A stretch of 46,524 nt of DNA from Oxalobacteraceae bacterium (GCA_947464955.1 CANHZI010000011.1:1-46524), one strand, 5' to 3'. Shown: positions 1-9,597, counted from the stretch's first letter. The notes: a model not told the origin generated them from the letters alone. Translations and numbers: made by a program.

Positions 1-1156
1 GCCGAAGGGCGTGCAGCACTCATCAGGCGGCTATTTGCTGTGGGCGATGCTGACGATGAAGTGGACGTTTGATATCAAACCGAGTGATGTTTTCTGGTGT
101 ACTGCTGATATTGGTTGGGTGACAGGGCATACCTACATTACCTATGGTCCATTAGCGATGGGAACTACAGAAATCGTATTTGAAGGTATTCCAACTTTCC
201 CGAACGCTGGTCGTTTCTGGGACATGATCCAGAAACACAAAGCAACCATCTTCTATACTGCTCCAACCGCGATTCGCTCCTTAATTAAAGCGGCAGATGG
301 TGATGCCAATATCCATCCAAACAAATACGATTTGAGCTCTTTGCGCTTGTTGGGCTCTGTTGGTGAGCCAATTAATCCTGAAGCTTGGATGTGGTACTAC
401 AAAAATATCGGTGGCGAACGTTGCCCGATTGCAGATACATTCTGGCAAACGGAAACCGGCGGCCACATGATTACACCGTTGCCCGGCGCCACACCTTTGG
501 TGCCGGGTTCATGTACCTTGCCATTGCCGGGCATTATGGCGGCAATCGTCGATGAAACTGGTGCAGATTTGCCAAACGGGCAGGGTGGTATTTTGGTTGT
601 GAAGCGTCCATGGCCTTCAATGATTCGTACGATTTGGGGTGACAATGAGCGCTTCAAGAAGAGTTACTTCCCTGAAGAGTTAGGTGGCAAGACCTACTTG
701 GCTGGTGATGGTGCAATTCGTAATAAAGATACGGGCTACTTCACGATTACCGGTCGTATCGATGACGTCTTGAATGTCTCAGGTCACCGTATGGGCACGA
801 TGGAAATCGAATCAGCGCTTGTTGCGAACCCACTAGTGGCAGAAGCGGCTGTGGTCGGCAAACCAGATGATACGACGGGTGAAGCAATTTGTGCTTTTGT
901 GGTCTTGAAACGTAGTCGACCAACCGGTGATGAAGCGAAGCAAATTGCTCTCGAGTTGCGTAATTGGGTCGCAAAAGAAATTGGACCTATTGCCAAACCG
1001 AAAGAGATTCGCTTTGGTGATAATTTGCCGAAAACGCGCTCTGGCAAGATCATGCGTCGTTTGTTGCGTGTGTTGGCGAAAGGTGAAGAAATTACGCAAG
1101 ATATTTCTACACTGGAAAATCCAGCGATTCTTGAGCAGTTAAAGCAAGCGCAGTAA
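1..1156 (+). CDS. acs: Acetyl-CoA synthetase, C-terminal part (5' end outside window)
   Basis: Makes acetyl-CoA from acetate, ATP and CoA through an acetyl-adenylate, in the cytoplasm. The reading frame is open from base 2, so the gene starts upstream; 384 C-terminal residues are present, against about 650 for a full Acs. Visible adenylate-forming motifs are WQTETGG (near base 441), the GDGA segment, the hinge [15 protein letters not shown] (near 750-795) and the C-terminal [11 protein letters not shown], whose SGK lysine (codon 1046-1048) is the catalytic lysine that is reversibly acetylated in this family. An internal GTG at base 11 is not the start. Propionyl-CoA synthetase is the main alternative, but the hinge and C-terminal motif fit Acs better. 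A strong terminator follows. Confidence 0.93.
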   Translation, partial: PKGVQHSSGGYLLWAMLTMKWTFDIKPSDVFWCTADIGWVTGHTYITYGPLAMGTTEIVFEGIPTFPNAGRFWDMIQKHKATIFYTAPTAIRSLIKAADGDANIHPNKYDLSSLRLLGSVGEPINPEAWMWYYKNIGGERCPIADTFWQTETGGHMITPLPGATPLVPGSCTLPLPGIMAAIVDETGADLPNGQGGILVVKRPWPSMIRTIWGDNERFKKSYFPEELGGKTYLAGDGAIRNKDTGYFTITGRIDDVLNVSGHRMGTMEIESALVANPLVAEAAVVGKPDDTTGEAICAFVVLKRSRPTGDEAKQIALELRNWVAKEIGPIAKPKEIRFGDNLPKTRSGKIMRRLLRVLAKGEEITQDISTLENPAILEQLKQAQ

Positions 1157-1173
1157 AAAAAAGCATTGTGAGC

Positions 1174-1212
1174 GGCGCCTTTAAGAGCTTCGGCTCTTTG
1201 GGCGCCTTTTTA
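1174..1212 (+). terminator. Rho-independent terminator of acs
   Basis: GGCGCC at 1174-1179 pairs with GGCGCC at 1201-1206, and AAGAGC pairs with GCTCTT around a TTCG loop, with a small internal mismatch. A run of five T follows. Confidence 0.85.
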
Positions 1213-1308
1213 TTGTGTATCTGATATTGGTCAACTTCGAAGCGCTGTGCCTTTCATTTTCGCTCTAAGTTATGCCTGATTAAAGTTTTCCCACGGTGCA
1301 AACAGGGG

Positions 1309-1314
1309 TATACT
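1309..1314 (+). promoter_or_regulatory. Probable -10 box of the pssA promoter
   Basis: TATACT preceded by GGG (extended -10 look); the -35 region 17 bp upstream (TTTTCC) is weak. Transcription from here would start near 1321, upstream of the ATG at 1404 but downstream of the GTG at 1296, which supports the shorter pssA start. Confidence 0.4.
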
Positions 1315-1403
1315 TGCGCCCATTCCGAAGTTTCTTCTTCGTCTTTGTTTTTCTCCAAGTTGAATGTTTGTCGCCTTCCTTGGCAATTTTTATTGAAACC
1401 GGC

Positions 1404-2273
1404 ATGACTCCAGTTAAAGATCGTAAGCCTAAAGGCAGTTTTAAGTTATTTCCGCGCGGCGCTAGAAAGGCGAGCGTAGATACTAATGCTGTAAAACGAA
1501 CGCCGTCTCGCGGCATCTATTTGTTGCCAAATGCATTTACTACCGCAGCACTATTTTGCGGTTTTTATGCCATCGTCATGGCCATGAATCAAAAGTTTGA
1601 GCAATCGGGCTTGGCAATTTTCGTCGCTATGGTGCTCGATAGTCTCGATGGTCGAGTGGCGCGTATGACCAATACACAAAGTGAATTTGGCGCGCAGTAT
1701 GACAGTCTGTCGGATATGGTGTCTTTCGGTGTTGCGCCAGCATTGATCGCGTATGAGTGGGCACTCAAAGGCATGGGTAAGCTCGGTTGGCTGGCTGCAT
1801 TTGTTTATTGTGCAGGTGCCGCACTGCGACTGGCCCGTTTTAATGCAAATATTACGGTAGTCGATAAGCGTTATTTTCAAGGCTTGCCAAGCCCTGCCGC
1901 AGCAGCATTAGTGGCCGGTTTTATTCTGTTAATGGATGATCTTGGGGTTGCTGGTGTTGATGTGCGTTGGTATGCCTGGATTGTGGCTTTGTTTGCTGGT
2001 TTGACCATGGTAACCAATGTGCCTTTTTACAGTTTCAAAGATGTGAATTTAAAACGCTCGGTGCCATTTATCGCACCATTCTTAATTGTGCTGGGTTATG
2101 TCGCAGTGGTGAGTGATCCTCCCAAAGTTTTGTTTTCTCTATTCGTCATCTACGCATTGTCTGGCTATGTATTGTTGCTATGGCGTTGGCGCAATGGCCG
2201 CCCAGTGAGTTTGGTGCAAATTTCGGCTGAAGACGAGGTCGAAGAGGGTGAACAAGGCGACCTTAAGAAATAA
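1404..2273 (+). CDS. pssA: CDP-diacylglycerol--serine O-phosphatidyltransferase
   Basis: Membrane enzyme joining serine to CDP-diacylglycerol to give phosphatidylserine, the precursor of phosphatidylethanolamine. The CDP-alcohol phosphotransferase signature DGx2ARx8Gx3Dx3D is complete from D82 to D104. Several hydrophobic membrane segments follow and the C-terminus is acidic. The frame is open back to a GTG at 1296, but the extra 36 residues look unlike the family and lie upstream of the likely transcription start, so ATG 1404 (289 aa) is chosen. The pssA-leuA order is common in Burkholderiales. There is no terminator right after it; the leuA leader begins within 10-50 bases. Confidence 0.92.
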   Translation: MTPVKDRKPKGSFKLFPRGARKASVDTNAVKRTPSRGIYLLPNAFTTAALFCGFYAIVMAMNQKFEQSGLAIFVAMVLDSLDGRVARMTNTQSEFGAQYDSLSDMVSFGVAPALIAYEWALKGMGKLGWLAAFVYCAGAALRLARFNANITVVDKRYFQGLPSPAAAALVAGFILLMDDLGVAGVDVRWYAWIVALFAGLTMVTNVPFYSFKDVNLKRSVPFIAPFLIVLGYVAVVSDPPKVLFSLFVIYALSGYVLLLWRWRNGRPVSLVQISAEDEVEEGEQGDLKK

Positions 2274-2287
2274 TTGAGGAAGTGCTA

Positions 2288-2316
2288 TTGCGCTTTTTTA
2301 AAAAGCCGCTTATAGT
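2288..2316 (+). promoter_or_regulatory. Probable promoter of the leuA leader transcript
   Basis: TTGCGC at 2288-2293 and TATAGT at 2311-2316 are separated by 17 bp. The expected start point, 2322-2324, falls on or next to the ATG of the leader ORF, so the leader peptide would be read from a leaderless end. Boxes are seen in sequence; activity is inferred. Confidence 0.5.
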
Positions 2317-2323
2317 CTTTGGC

Positions 2324-2485
2324 ATGAATTCCTTTTCCACGACATTCGGTGCACACAATGCACTTACAAAAGCAGATCGCTCAGGTCTGCTTTCGTCGTT
2401 GGTATTGCCAGTTGCCGCTACCTTGGCAGCTCTATTGTCTCAACTAACGCTATCTTTAGCGAACCTACTAGCGCTCGCGCGCTAA
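2324..2485 (+). CDS. Putative leucine leader peptide (attenuator ORF) of leuA
   Basis: A 53-residue ORF (also open from a GTG at 2282, 67 residues) ending 154 bases before leuA. Its last 33 residues hold 13 leucines, including a stretch where Leu codons are mostly CTA or TTA (five CTA and one TTA in the last 20 codons); CTA is also the control codon of the E. coli leu leader. I infer that ribosome stalling at these codons during leucine shortage controls folding downstream. No SD is visible; the promoter suggests a leaderless message. The peptide is long for a leader, and no classical terminator is obvious, so the mechanism is unproven. It has no resemblance to an enzyme. Confidence 0.5.
   Translation: MNSFSTTFGAHNALTKADRSGLLSSLVLPVAATLAALLSQLTLSLANLLALAR
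2369..2393 (+). promoter_or_regulatory. Stable hairpin inside the leuA leader
   Basis: AAAGCAGATC (2369-2378) pairs over 10 bp, with one G-U, with GGTCTGCTTT (2384-2393) around a five-base loop. Only three T follow, so it is a poor terminator. It may be the end of the pssA message or an element of the leader switch. Confidence 0.45.
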
Positions 2486-2563
2486 ATCTCTATATCCCCA
2501 CAACTTGAGTAGTGTCTCACCCATGTGTGTCTTGCAAGGGGCGGGAAAAGTCTATTCAAGTTC
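2455..2563 (+). promoter_or_regulatory. Alternative stems of the candidate leucine attenuator
   Basis: TTTAGCG (2455-2461) can pair with CGCTAAA (2480-2486), competing with a TAGCGC/GCGCTA hairpin (2469-2474 with 2479-2484) at the leader stop codon. Downstream, ACTTGAGTAG can pair with CTATTCAAGT (10 bp, one G-U) with a long loop, up to about 2563. A T-rich stretch lies further on near 2611. The mutually exclusive pairings resemble an attenuator, but I cannot identify a clean terminator. Confidence 0.35.
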
Positions 2564-2639
2564 AGCGTTTCGCAAAGTAAGCAACGCATTTCACTCGTTC
2601 AGATTAATCGATTTTTCTTAGGTAGACCCGGAGTAAAAC

Positions 2640-4178
2640 ATGGCAGATAAACTCATCATTTTTGATACAACTTTGCGCGACGGCGAACAATCGCCAGGCG
2701 CTTCTATGACTCGCGATGAAAAGGTGCGTATTGCACGTCAATTAGAGCGATTAAAAGTTGATGTGATCGAGGCAGGTTTTGCTGCGGCGTCACCTGGAGA
2801 CTTCGAGTCGATTAAGGCAATTGCGGCAGCGGTACGTGAGCCAATTATTTGCTCTTTGTCGCGTGCAAATGACAGAGATATCTCACGCGCCGCGGAAGCC
2901 TTGGAAAAAGCCCAGCGCAAACGTATCCATACTTTCATTGCAACTTCGCCCTTGCATATGGAAATGAAGTTGCGAATGAGTCCTGATCAAGTATTGGAGC
3001 AGGCAATTCAGGCAGTGCGCTTCGCCCGTCAATTCACCGATGATATTGAATTTAGCCCGGAAGACGCCAGTCGTTCAGACTTTGACTTCTTGTGTCGTGT
3101 GATTGAAGCAGTAATCAAAGAAGGTGCGACGACAATTAACTTCGCAGACACAGTTGGTTATGGTGTGCCTGAGTTGTATGGAAGTACCTTGAAACGCTTG
3201 CGTGAAACGATTCCGAATTCAGATAAAGCGATTTGGTCCGTACATTGCCATAATGACTTAGGGATGGCGGTGGCCAACTCTTTGGCGGGTGTGATGATTG
3301 GTGGAGCCCGACAAGTGGAATGTACGATCAATGGTCTTGGCGAGAGGGCGGGCAACACTGCCCTTGAAGAAGTGGTTATGGCAGTGAAAACGCGCAAAGA
3401 CTATTTCAATCTTGATGTGGGAATCGATACGACCCAGATCGTGGCGACTTCTAAAATGGTCTCACAAATCACCGGTTTCGCCGTCCAGCCAAATAAAGCA
3501 ATTGTGGGTGCAAATGCCTTCGCTCATGCCTCTGGTATTCATCAAGATGGTATCTTGAAGGCTAGAAACACCTACGAGATTATGCGTGCTGAAGATGTGG
3601 GGTGGAGCGCAAACAAAATCGTCCTTGGTAAATTGTCTGGTCGCAATGCCTTTAAGCAGCGCCTGCAAGAATTGGGTATTGCGCTCGAATCTGAAACTGA
3701 AGTGAATGCAGCATTTGCTCGCTTTAAAGATCTGGCTGATAAAAAATCAGAAATCTTCGACGAAGACATTATGGCGGTAGTAGCTGAAGAAGAACATTCG
3801 CACGATGCAGATCATTATCGTTTGGTGTCGATTAGTCAGCATTCTGAAACTGGCGAGCGCTCTTCCGCGGTGGTGGTCTTGACCATTGGTGATAAAGAGA
3901 AGTCTTGTATCGCGCAAGGGAATGGTGCGGTGGATGCAATCGTCAACGCCATTGAGTCCGAAGTGAAAAGTGAAGCTGAGTTGTTGTTGTTCTCGATCAA
4001 TGCGATTACGGCTGGAACGCAATCTCAAGGTGAGGTCACCATTCGCCTTGGGAAAGCAGGGCGTATTGTCAATGGCGTGGGCGCGGATCCGGATATCGTC
4101 GTGGCATCTGCGAAGGCTTACCTTTCTGCCTTAAATAAACTGCACTCGAAGGTGGAAAAACTGAATCCGCAGATTTGA
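2640..4178 (+). CDS. leuA: 2-isopropylmalate synthase
   Basis: First committed step of leucine synthesis: condenses 2-oxoisovalerate with acetyl-CoA to 2-isopropylmalate. 512 aa, normal length. The catalytic TIM barrel is N-terminal, with [12 protein letters not shown] near residue 10 and the metal-binding HxH at H202/H204 (HCHNDLGMA); GLGERAGN follows. The C-terminal LeuA_dimer regulatory domain, about residues 375-505, carries the leucine feedback site. ATG 2640 has GGAG a few bases upstream. Regulation probably combines leucine feedback with the leader in front. No rho-independent terminator is obvious after the stop, only an AT-rich 8-bp inverted repeat (4203-4227). Confidence 0.96.
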   Translation: MADKLIIFDTTLRDGEQSPGASMTRDEKVRIARQLERLKVDVIEAGFAAASPGDFESIKAIAAAVREPIICSLSRANDRDISRAAEALEKAQRKRIHTFIATSPLHMEMKLRMSPDQVLEQAIQAVRFARQFTDDIEFSPEDASRSDFDFLCRVIEAVIKEGATTINFADTVGYGVPELYGSTLKRLRETIPNSDKAIWSVHCHNDLGMAVANSLAGVMIGGARQVECTINGLGERAGNTALEEVVMAVKTRKDYFNLDVGIDTTQIVATSKMVSQITGFAVQPNKAIVGANAFAHASGIHQDGILKARNTYEIMRAEDVGWSANKIVLGKLSGRNAFKQRLQELGIALESETEVNAAFARFKDLADKKSEIFDEDIMAVVAEEEHSHDADHYRLVSISQHSETGERSSAVVVLTIGDKEKSCIAQGNGAVDAIVNAIESEVKSEAELLLFSINAITAGTQSQGEVTIRLGKAGRIVNGVGADPDIVVASAKAYLSALNKLHSKVEKLNPQI

Positions 4179-4293
4179 TGCGCACAGCTCGGAGAAATTG
4201 CTAAATTGATAATTTAATGATCAATTTCACTTAAAACTAGGCGAGCGACGAGTGATTCGACATGGTTTCTGAGGTACTGAGTCGCTCAGGCGC

Positions 4294-4323
4294 TTGAGTG
4301 TTGGCGGATTTCCGTGCTATAGT
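4294..4323 (+). promoter_or_regulatory. Promoter of rpsO
   Basis: TTGAGT (4294-4299) and TATAGT (4318-4323) with an 18-bp spacer, about 105 bases upstream of the rpsO start. A 7-bp inverted repeat (GAGCGAC 4243-4249, GTCGCTC 4281-4287) lies just upstream. Confidence 0.55.
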
Positions 4324-4368
4324 CGCGGTCTCATCAAAATTTGATGGGGTTTATTAATGTGTTTTTCA

Positions 4369-4411
4369 CGATATCGAAGGTCTTGATTTTTTAATCTCAC
4401 TCTTGATATCG
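4369..4411 (+). promoter_or_regulatory. Possible rpsO leader structure (S15 autoregulation)
   Basis: CGATATC (4369-4375) pairs with GATATCG (4405-4411), enclosing a loop that contains GATT/AATC pairing, and ends 17 bases before the rpsO ATG. A second inverted repeat CATCAAA-A-TTTGATG precedes it. S15 represses its own message through leader structures in several bacteria; that this is such a site is inference. Confidence 0.3.
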
Positions 4412-4427
4412 CATGTAAAGGAAGATT

Positions 4428-4697
4428 ATGTCTATCGAAAAAAGTGCAAAGGCCGCTATTGTTGCGGATAACGCCCGTGGTCAAAACGACACAGGTTCTC
4501 CAGAAGTGCAAGTTGCTTTGTTGACTGCACGTATCAATGACTTGAACGGTCACTTCAAAGCTCACTCTAAAGATCACCACTCACGTCGTGGTTTGATCAT
4601 GATGGTTAACCGTCGTAAGAGTTTGTTGTCTTACTTGAAAAAGAAAGATTTGAACCGTTACCGTTCATTGATCGAGAAACTCGGCTTGCGTAAGTAA
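4428..4697 (+). CDS. rpsO: 30S ribosomal protein S15
   Basis: Primary binding protein of the 16S rRNA central domain, needed for platform assembly. 89 aa, the standard length. Family-typical segments [29 protein letters not shown] and the C-terminal [12 protein letters not shown] are visible. The start has an AAGGAAG ribosome binding site seven bases upstream. Followed by a strong terminator and then pnp, the usual rpsO-pnp pair. Confidence 0.97.
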   Translation: MSIEKSAKAAIVADNARGQNDTGSPEVQVALLTARINDLNGHFKAHSKDHHSRRGLIMMVNRRKSLLSYLKKKDLNRYRSLIEKLGLRK

Positions 4698-4741
4698 TTT
4701 ATTCTTTCGAATATTTTGCTGAGCTTAGCAAAGAATTAAAC

Positions 4742-4779
4742 AAAAAGCCTGCGTCAGTTATGCTGCCGCAGGCTTTTTG
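4742..4779 (+). terminator. Rho-independent terminator between rpsO and pnp
   Basis: AAAAAGCCTGCG (4742-4753) pairs with CGCAGGCTTTTT (4767-4778). Near-perfect 12-bp stem with flanking A and T runs. Some readthrough into pnp is expected from other bacteria. Confidence 0.88.
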
Positions 4780-4861
4780 TCTTTAAGCGATGCATTTCAA
4801 TCGATGTGAGTTAGCAGGGATTGGATATGGTCGCAGTAATTTGGTATGGAAATTGTAGTAA

Positions 4862-4945
4862 AGAGTAGGGCGATGTCAGTTTGCATCGCTTGTGGTGAGG
4901 TGAACGACAGCACCTGGAAATCTGTCGGCATTAGCAGTAAATAGT
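4862..4945 (+). promoter_or_regulatory. pnp leader hairpins
   Basis: The 160 bases before pnp contain GCGATG/CATCGC and AGGTG/CACCT hairpins, plus a GACAG/CTGTC pairing. In enterobacteria a leader hairpin cut by RNase III lets PNPase repress its own message; the analogous role here is inferred from position only. A weak promoter (TTGGAT 4821, TATGGA 4845, 18-bp spacer) precedes them. Confidence 0.3.
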
Positions 4946-4958
4946 GAAAGGACACATT

Positions 4959-7103
4959 GTGTTTAATAAAGTTACAAAAACATTCCAATATGGTCAACAT
5001 ACAGTGACCTTGGAGACAGGCGAAATTGCTCGCCAATCATCCGGTGCGGTAATCGTTTCAGTTGATGATACGGTTGTCTTGGCTACCGTTGTTGCAAAGA
5101 AGGATGCTAAACCAGGTCAGGATTTCTTTCCATTGACCGTGGATTACATGGAGAAGAGCTACGCTGCAGGTCGTATTCCTGGTGGTTTCTTCAAACGTGA
5201 AGGTCGTCCATCTGAGAAGGAAACATTGACTTCTCGTTTGATTGATCGCCCGATTCGTCCATTGTTCCCAGAAGGTTACTTAAACGAAGTTCAAGTTATT
5301 GTTCACGTATTGTCTGTGAACCCAGAAATCGATCCAGATATCGCCTCTATGATCGGTGCTTCTGCTGCGATTTGTTTGTCTGGTATTCCATTTAATGGCC
5401 CAGTCGGCGCAGCGCGCGTTGGTTATATTGATGGTCAATATGTATTGAATCCAACTGCAACACAATTGAAATCTTCCGCGATGGATTTGGTTGTGGCGGG
5501 TACAGAGACAGCGGTGTTGATGGTTGAATCTGAAGCGCAGCAATTGTCTGAAGAAGTGATGTTGGGTGCGGTTGTGTACGGTCACGAGCAAATGAAAACG
5601 GTGATCGATGCGATTCATGATTTGGTGCGTGATGGCGGTAAGCCGGAAGTGCAATGGGCGCCAGCTGCTAAGAATGAGCCTTTGATCGCAGCCGTGACGG
5701 CAGTGGCCGAGCCATTGTTGCGTGCAGCATATCAAATCAAAGAAAAACAAGCGCGTACTGAGCAATTGAAGGCGGCGAGTGCAGCGGTTTCTGCTGCTTT
5801 GGCGGAGCAAGCCGCAGCTGCTGGGGCTGATACTCCAGATTCATCTGAAGTCGGCAATATTATGTTTGACTTGGAATCTAAGATTGTTCGTTCGCAAATC
5901 TTGGATGGTGAACCACGTATTGATGGTCGTGATACACGCACTGTGCGTCCTATCTCAATCCGCACTGGCGTATTGCCACGTACTCACGGTACGGCATTGT
6001 TCACACGCGGCGAAACACAGGCTTTGGTGATCGCAACTTTGGGTACGGCACGTGATGAGCAAAAGATCGACGCCTTGATGGGTGAATATTCTGATCGCTT
6101 CATGCTGCATTACAACATGCCACCATTTGCGACTGGCGAAACAGGTCGCGTTGGCACTCCAAAACGTCGTGAAATTGGTCACGGCCGTTTGGCGAAGCGC
6201 GCTTTGCAAGCAGCATTGCCTTCTCCAGAAGAATTTAGCTACTCCGTTCGTTTGGTTTCTGAAATTACAGAATCCAACGGTTCTTCTTCTATGGCTTCTG
6301 TTTGCGGCGGTTGCTTGGCCTTGATGGATGCTGGCGTGCCAATGAAAGCACACGTCGCGGGTATCGCAATGGGCTTGATTAAAGACGGTAATAAGTTTGC
6401 CGTCTTAACTGATATCTTGGGCGATGAAGATCACCTCGGTGATATGGACTTTAAAGTTGCTGGTACAGCAGAAGGTATTACTGCTTTGCAGATGGATATC
6501 AAGATTCAAGGTATCACTAAAGAAATTATGCAAGTCGCTTTGGCTCAAGCTAAAGAAGGCCGCATCCATATCCTCGGTAAAATGCAAGAAGCAGTGCCAA
6601 CAGGTCGTGTTGAGTTGTCTGACTTCGCGCCACGTTTGATCACCATTAAGATCAATCCAGAGAAAATCCGTGATGTGATCGGTAAAGGTGGCGCAGTGAT
6701 TCGTGCTTTGACCGAAGAAACTGGTACACAAATCGATATTAGCGATGAAGGTGTGGTCACTATCGCTTCCGTAGATGCTGCAGCAGGTCAAGAGGCAAAG
6801 CGCCGCATTGAAGAGCTGACAGCTGAAGTTGAAGTGGGCAAGATCTATGAAGGTACAGTATTGAAGTTGTTAGACTTCGGTGCCATCGTGCAAATCATGC
6901 CAGGCAAAGATGGTTTATTGCACATCAGTCAAATCGCTAATGAGCGCGTGAATGCAGTTGCTGACTACCTCAAAGAAGGTCAGCAAGTGCGCGTGAAGGT
7001 CTTGGAAACAGATGATCGCGGTCGTTTCAAATTGTCGATGAAAGCTGCTGCGGAAGCGGTGGCGCCAGCGGCTGAAGTGGCGCCAGCAGCTCCTGAGGCT
7101 TAA
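4959..7103 (+). CDS. pnp: Polyribonucleotide nucleotidyltransferase (PNPase)
   Basis: Phosphorolytic 3'-5' exoribonuclease of RNA turnover and a usual degradosome partner. 714 aa from GTG 4959, chosen because GAAAGGA lies seven bases upstream and the protein then begins [12 protein letters not shown] like its relatives; the frame is also open from a GTG at 4944. Order: RNase PH domain 1, helical domain, RNase PH domain 2 with catalytic D489 and D495 in [12 protein letters not shown] domain with IGKGG near residue 570, S1 domain near 620-690 ([19 protein letters not shown]), then an Ala/Pro/Glu-rich tail. Probably self-regulated at its leader. Confidence 0.96.
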   Translation: MFNKVTKTFQYGQHTVTLETGEIARQSSGAVIVSVDDTVVLATVVAKKDAKPGQDFFPLTVDYMEKSYAAGRIPGGFFKREGRPSEKETLTSRLIDRPIRPLFPEGYLNEVQVIVHVLSVNPEIDPDIASMIGASAAICLSGIPFNGPVGAARVGYIDGQYVLNPTATQLKSSAMDLVVAGTETAVLMVESEAQQLSEEVMLGAVVYGHEQMKTVIDAIHDLVRDGGKPEVQWAPAAKNEPLIAAVTAVAEPLLRAAYQIKEKQARTEQLKAASAAVSAALAEQAAAAGADTPDSSEVGNIMFDLESKIVRSQILDGEPRIDGRDTRTVRPISIRTGVLPRTHGTALFTRGETQALVIATLGTARDEQKIDALMGEYSDRFMLHYNMPPFATGETGRVGTPKRREIGHGRLAKRALQAALPSPEEFSYSVRLVSEITESNGSSSMASVCGGCLALMDAGVPMKAHVAGIAMGLIKDGNKFAVLTDILGDEDHLGDMDFKVAGTAEGITALQMDIKIQGITKEIMQVALAQAKEGRIHILGKMQEAVPTGRVELSDFAPRLITIKINPEKIRDVIGKGGAVIRALTEETGTQIDISDEGVVTIASVDAAAGQEAKRRIEELTAEVEVGKIYEGTVLKLLDFGAIVQIMPGKDGLLHISQIANERVNAVADYLKEGQQVRVKVLETDDRGRFKLSMKAAAEAVAPAAEVAPAAPEA

Positions 7104-7174
7104 TCTCTGTTCTTGCGATCGCAAGTGAGTCCGATGCTTACTTGCAATCTGCGCTAGGCTTGAGATTATGTCTG

Positions 7175-7214
7175 AAAAAAACCGTGCTCGGGAAACTGTG
7201 CACGGTTTTTTTTA
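7175..7214 (+). terminator. Rho-independent terminator of pnp
   Basis: Seven A's and CCGTGC (to 7187) pair with GCACGG and an eight-T run starting at 7200. Strong stem and T tract. Confidence 0.88.
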
Positions 7215-7247
7215 TGGGGTTTAGATTAAATGAAATTGGAGTAAGTC

Positions 7248-8225
7248 ATGCAAGCGATTGAGATACGAGAATTTGGTGGGCCCGAAGTTCTGCAACTTTG
7301 CCAGCGTGAGATGCCTGAACCTGGTGAGGGGGAGGTGCTGATCAGGGTGGTCGCTGCTGGTGTTAATCGACCTGATGTCTTGCAACGCATGGGGCATTAT
7401 CCGGTGCCAAAGGGGGCGTCTGATTTGCCGGGTTTGGAAGTATCTGGGCATATTGTTGCTGGGGATTTGGCGGGGACCTCTTTTTCGATCGGTGACGAGG
7501 TTTGTGCTTTGGTGCAGGGTGGTGGTTATGCTGAGTATTGTGTTGCTCCCCTAGCTCAATGTTTGCCAGTGCCTAATGGCTTGAGCTTGGTTGAGGCAGC
7601 TTCTTTGCCGGAAACGTATTTCACTGTGTGGTCTAATGTTTTTGATCGAGGTGGATTGAAGCAGGGTGATTCTATCTTGATCCATGGCGGTACATCGGGA
7701 ATTGGTGTGGCGGCGATCCAATTGTCCAAAGCTTTTGGTGCGCGCGTATTTGTCACTGCTGGTTCGGATGATAAATGTGCTGCAGCTATCAAGCTGGGTG
7801 CAGATTATGCAATCAATTACCGAACTGAAAATTTCGAAGAAGTGGTGAAGCGTGAGACCGATGGTCGTGGTGTAGATGTCATACTCGACATGGTTGCTGG
7901 TAAATACCTATCGGCAAATATCAATGCCTTGGCAGACGATGGGCGCTTGGTGGTCATTGCTTTACTTGGTGGTGCTAAAGCGGAGCTCGATTTGTCTCAA
8001 GTTTTACGGCGTCGATTGCAGGTAACGGGTTCTACTTTGCGGCCGCGTCCGATTGCGTTTAAGGCTGCGATCGCACAAGCCTTGCAAAAACAAGTTTGGC
8101 CTCTGTTTGAAGATAAAGTGCTTAAGCCCATTATTTTTGAAACCTTTCCTTTGGAGCGGGCAAAAGAGGCGCATGCTTTGATGCAAACGAGTGAGCATGT
8201 CGGAAAAATTGTGCTTGTTATGTAA
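7248..8225 (+). CDS. NAD(P)H quinone oxidoreductase, PIG3 / zeta-crystallin-like MDR family
   Basis: Zinc-independent medium-chain reductase that probably reduces quinones with NADPH, in the cytosol. 325 aa. The N-terminal GroES-like domain begins MQAIEIREFGGPEVL; the Rossmann fold carries HGGTSGIGVAAIQLSKAFGA near residue 145; the C-terminus ends EHVGKIVLVM. The cysteine ligands of zinc alcohol dehydrogenases are absent. ATG 7248 has GGAG upstream. The gap to the pnp terminator is only 34 bases and no clear promoter is seen, so it may depend on readthrough. The true substrate cannot be read from the sequence. Confidence 0.88.
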   Translation: MQAIEIREFGGPEVLQLCQREMPEPGEGEVLIRVVAAGVNRPDVLQRMGHYPVPKGASDLPGLEVSGHIVAGDLAGTSFSIGDEVCALVQGGGYAEYCVAPLAQCLPVPNGLSLVEAASLPETYFTVWSNVFDRGGLKQGDSILIHGGTSGIGVAAIQLSKAFGARVFVTAGSDDKCAAAIKLGADYAINYRTENFEEVVKRETDGRGVDVILDMVAGKYLSANINALADDGRLVVIALLGGAKAELDLSQVLRRRLQVTGSTLRPRPIAFKAAIAQALQKQVWPLFEDKVLKPIIFETFPLERAKEAHALMQTSEHVGKIVLVM

Positions 8226-8295
8226 TTTTTGGCATTGTTTTCGGGTTTGAATGTGTAAAAACGACGTTGTTGCAATTGAAATTGTTGGTGGAAAA

Positions 8296-8325
8296 TTGAC
8301 CCTGCTTGCTCTGGCGCGATACAAT
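8296..8325 (+). promoter_or_regulatory. Promoter of tpiA
   Basis: TTGACC (8296-8301) and TACAAT (8320-8325), 18-bp spacer; start point expected near 8332, about 20 bases before the tpiA ATG. Confidence 0.6.
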
Positions 8326-8351
8326 AGACAGTTAATCAAATTTTGAATGCT

Positions 8352-9113
8352 ATGTCACAACAGCGACGCACACTTATTGCCGGTAACTGGAAGATGAATG
8401 GTGGCTTGGCCGCGAACGCTCAATTGCTTGAGGGTTTGTCTGCAGCTTCTCTGGACCCAGTTAAGTCACCGGAAGTTCTGGTCTGTGTACCAGCCGTTTA
8501 TCTTGCTCAAGTTGAGGCTTCTGTGAAGGCTTCTCGTATTTTGGTTGGGGCTCAGGATGTGTCTGCGCATCAATCAGGTGCTTATACGGGCGAGATTTCT
8601 TCTGTCATGCTGGCGGATTTTTCCTGCCAGTATGTGATTGTTGGTCACTCTGAGCGTCGTGCTTATCATCACGAGTCAAATGAACTGGTGGCGCAAAAAG
8701 CATTGCAGGCTTTGCGTTCTAGTATTTTTCCTATTGTCTGTGTTGGTGAGACCCTCGAGCAACGTGAGGCTGGTAAAACCAATGAAGTTGTCGTGACTCA
8801 GTTGCGGGCGGTAATGGATGTGTTGGATGATGGTGCATTGGCTCGCATAGTTGTTGCCTATGAGCCTGTGTGGGCGATCGGTACTGGTAAGACTGCAACG
8901 CCTGAAATGGCGCAGGAAGTGCACGCCGTGTTGCGAGCGACTTTGGCTGAGCGCAGTGAATTTGCGGCGTCAAAAGTGCGCATTGTATATGGTGGTAGCA
9001 TGAAGCCGGACAACGCGAAAGAGTTGTTGGCAATGCCTGATATTGATGGTGGCTTGATTGGTGGCGCCTCGTTGAAAGCGACGGATTTTTTAGCGATTGT
9101 GAATGCCGCGTGA
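8352..9113 (+). CDS. tpiA: Triosephosphate isomerase
   Basis: Interconverts dihydroxyacetone phosphate and glyceraldehyde 3-phosphate in glycolysis and gluconeogenesis. 253 aa from ATG 8352; the frame is also open from a TTG three codons earlier, but [17 protein letters not shown] fits the family. Catalytic K14 (GNWKMNG), H99 (GHSERR) and E171 ([11 protein letters not shown]) are present, as is the C-terminal phosphate-binding GLIGGASL. No strong SD is seen upstream. It heads a run of same-strand genes leading to secG, tRNA-Leu and the nuo operon, a conserved betaproteobacterial order. Confidence 0.96.
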   Translation: MSQQRRTLIAGNWKMNGGLAANAQLLEGLSAASLDPVKSPEVLVCVPAVYLAQVEASVKASRILVGAQDVSAHQSGAYTGEISSVMLADFSCQYVIVGHSERRAYHHESNELVAQKALQALRSSIFPIVCVGETLEQREAGKTNEVVVTQLRAVMDVLDDGALARIVVAYEPVWAIGTGKTATPEMAQEVHAVLRATLAERSEFAASKVRIVYGGSMKPDNAKELLAMPDIDGGLIGGASLKATDFLAIVNAA

Positions 9114-9180
9114 TTGTTTCAATCAAGTGAGTGTTTGAATTGAATTGTGTAGTGCAGGATATTTTTAATTGGATGTTGAA

Positions 9181-9552
9181 ATGAATACTTCTTTGTCATT
9201 GTTGGTGAGTGTGGTGCAGGTGGTTTCTGCGTTGGCGATTGTTGGTTTGGTGTTGCTGCAGCACGGTAAGGGCGCTGATATGGGGGCGTCTTTTGGTTCT
9301 GGTGCTTCTGGTAGTCTCTTTGGTGCAACAGGTTCTTCTAATTTTCTTTCAAAATCGACTGCAGTTGCAGTGGCAATTTTCTTCATCGCGACTTTGGTTT
9401 TGACGGGTTTTGGTGCGAGCAAAGCGCCTGCTGGTGGTGTGATGGATAATTTGGCTGCGCCTAAAACAACAACGGCTGCACCAGCTTCTGTACCTGCAAC
9501 TTCTACTGCGCCTGCGAGTGCTGCGGGTCAATCTTCGGATATCCCGAAATAA
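9181..9552 (+). CDS. secG: Protein-export membrane protein SecG
   Basis: Small subunit of the SecYEG translocon that assists protein insertion and export. 123 aa from ATG 9181; a TTG four codons upstream is less likely. Two membrane segments (residues about 5-25 and 56-76) flank the signature region LLQHGKGADMGASFGSG. The last 40 residues are Ala/Pro/Thr/Ser-rich and of low complexity, common in this order. 67 bases after tpiA, so probably co-transcribed. Confidence 0.94.
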   Translation: MNTSLSLLVSVVQVVSALAIVGLVLLQHGKGADMGASFGSGASGSLFGATGSSNFLSKSTAVAVAIFFIATLVLTGFGASKAPAGGVMDNLAAPKTTTAAPASVPATSTAPASAAGQSSDIPK

Positions 9553-9597
9553 TTGATCTATCACAGCAAAAATATCTTGAATTGATGCAATTGTGCG

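Noticed and set aside
1296-1403. Upstream extension of pssA to a GTG
   Set aside because: Extra 36 residues are unlike the family and lie upstream of the likely transcription start.
4203-4227. AAATTGAT-N9-ATCAATTT as a leuA terminator
   Set aside because: The stem is AT-only with no T tract, so it should not terminate efficiently.
5280-5810. 176-residue antisense ORF over pnp
   Set aside because: Basic Arg/His/Gln-rich shadow of the pnp coding frame with no family resemblance.
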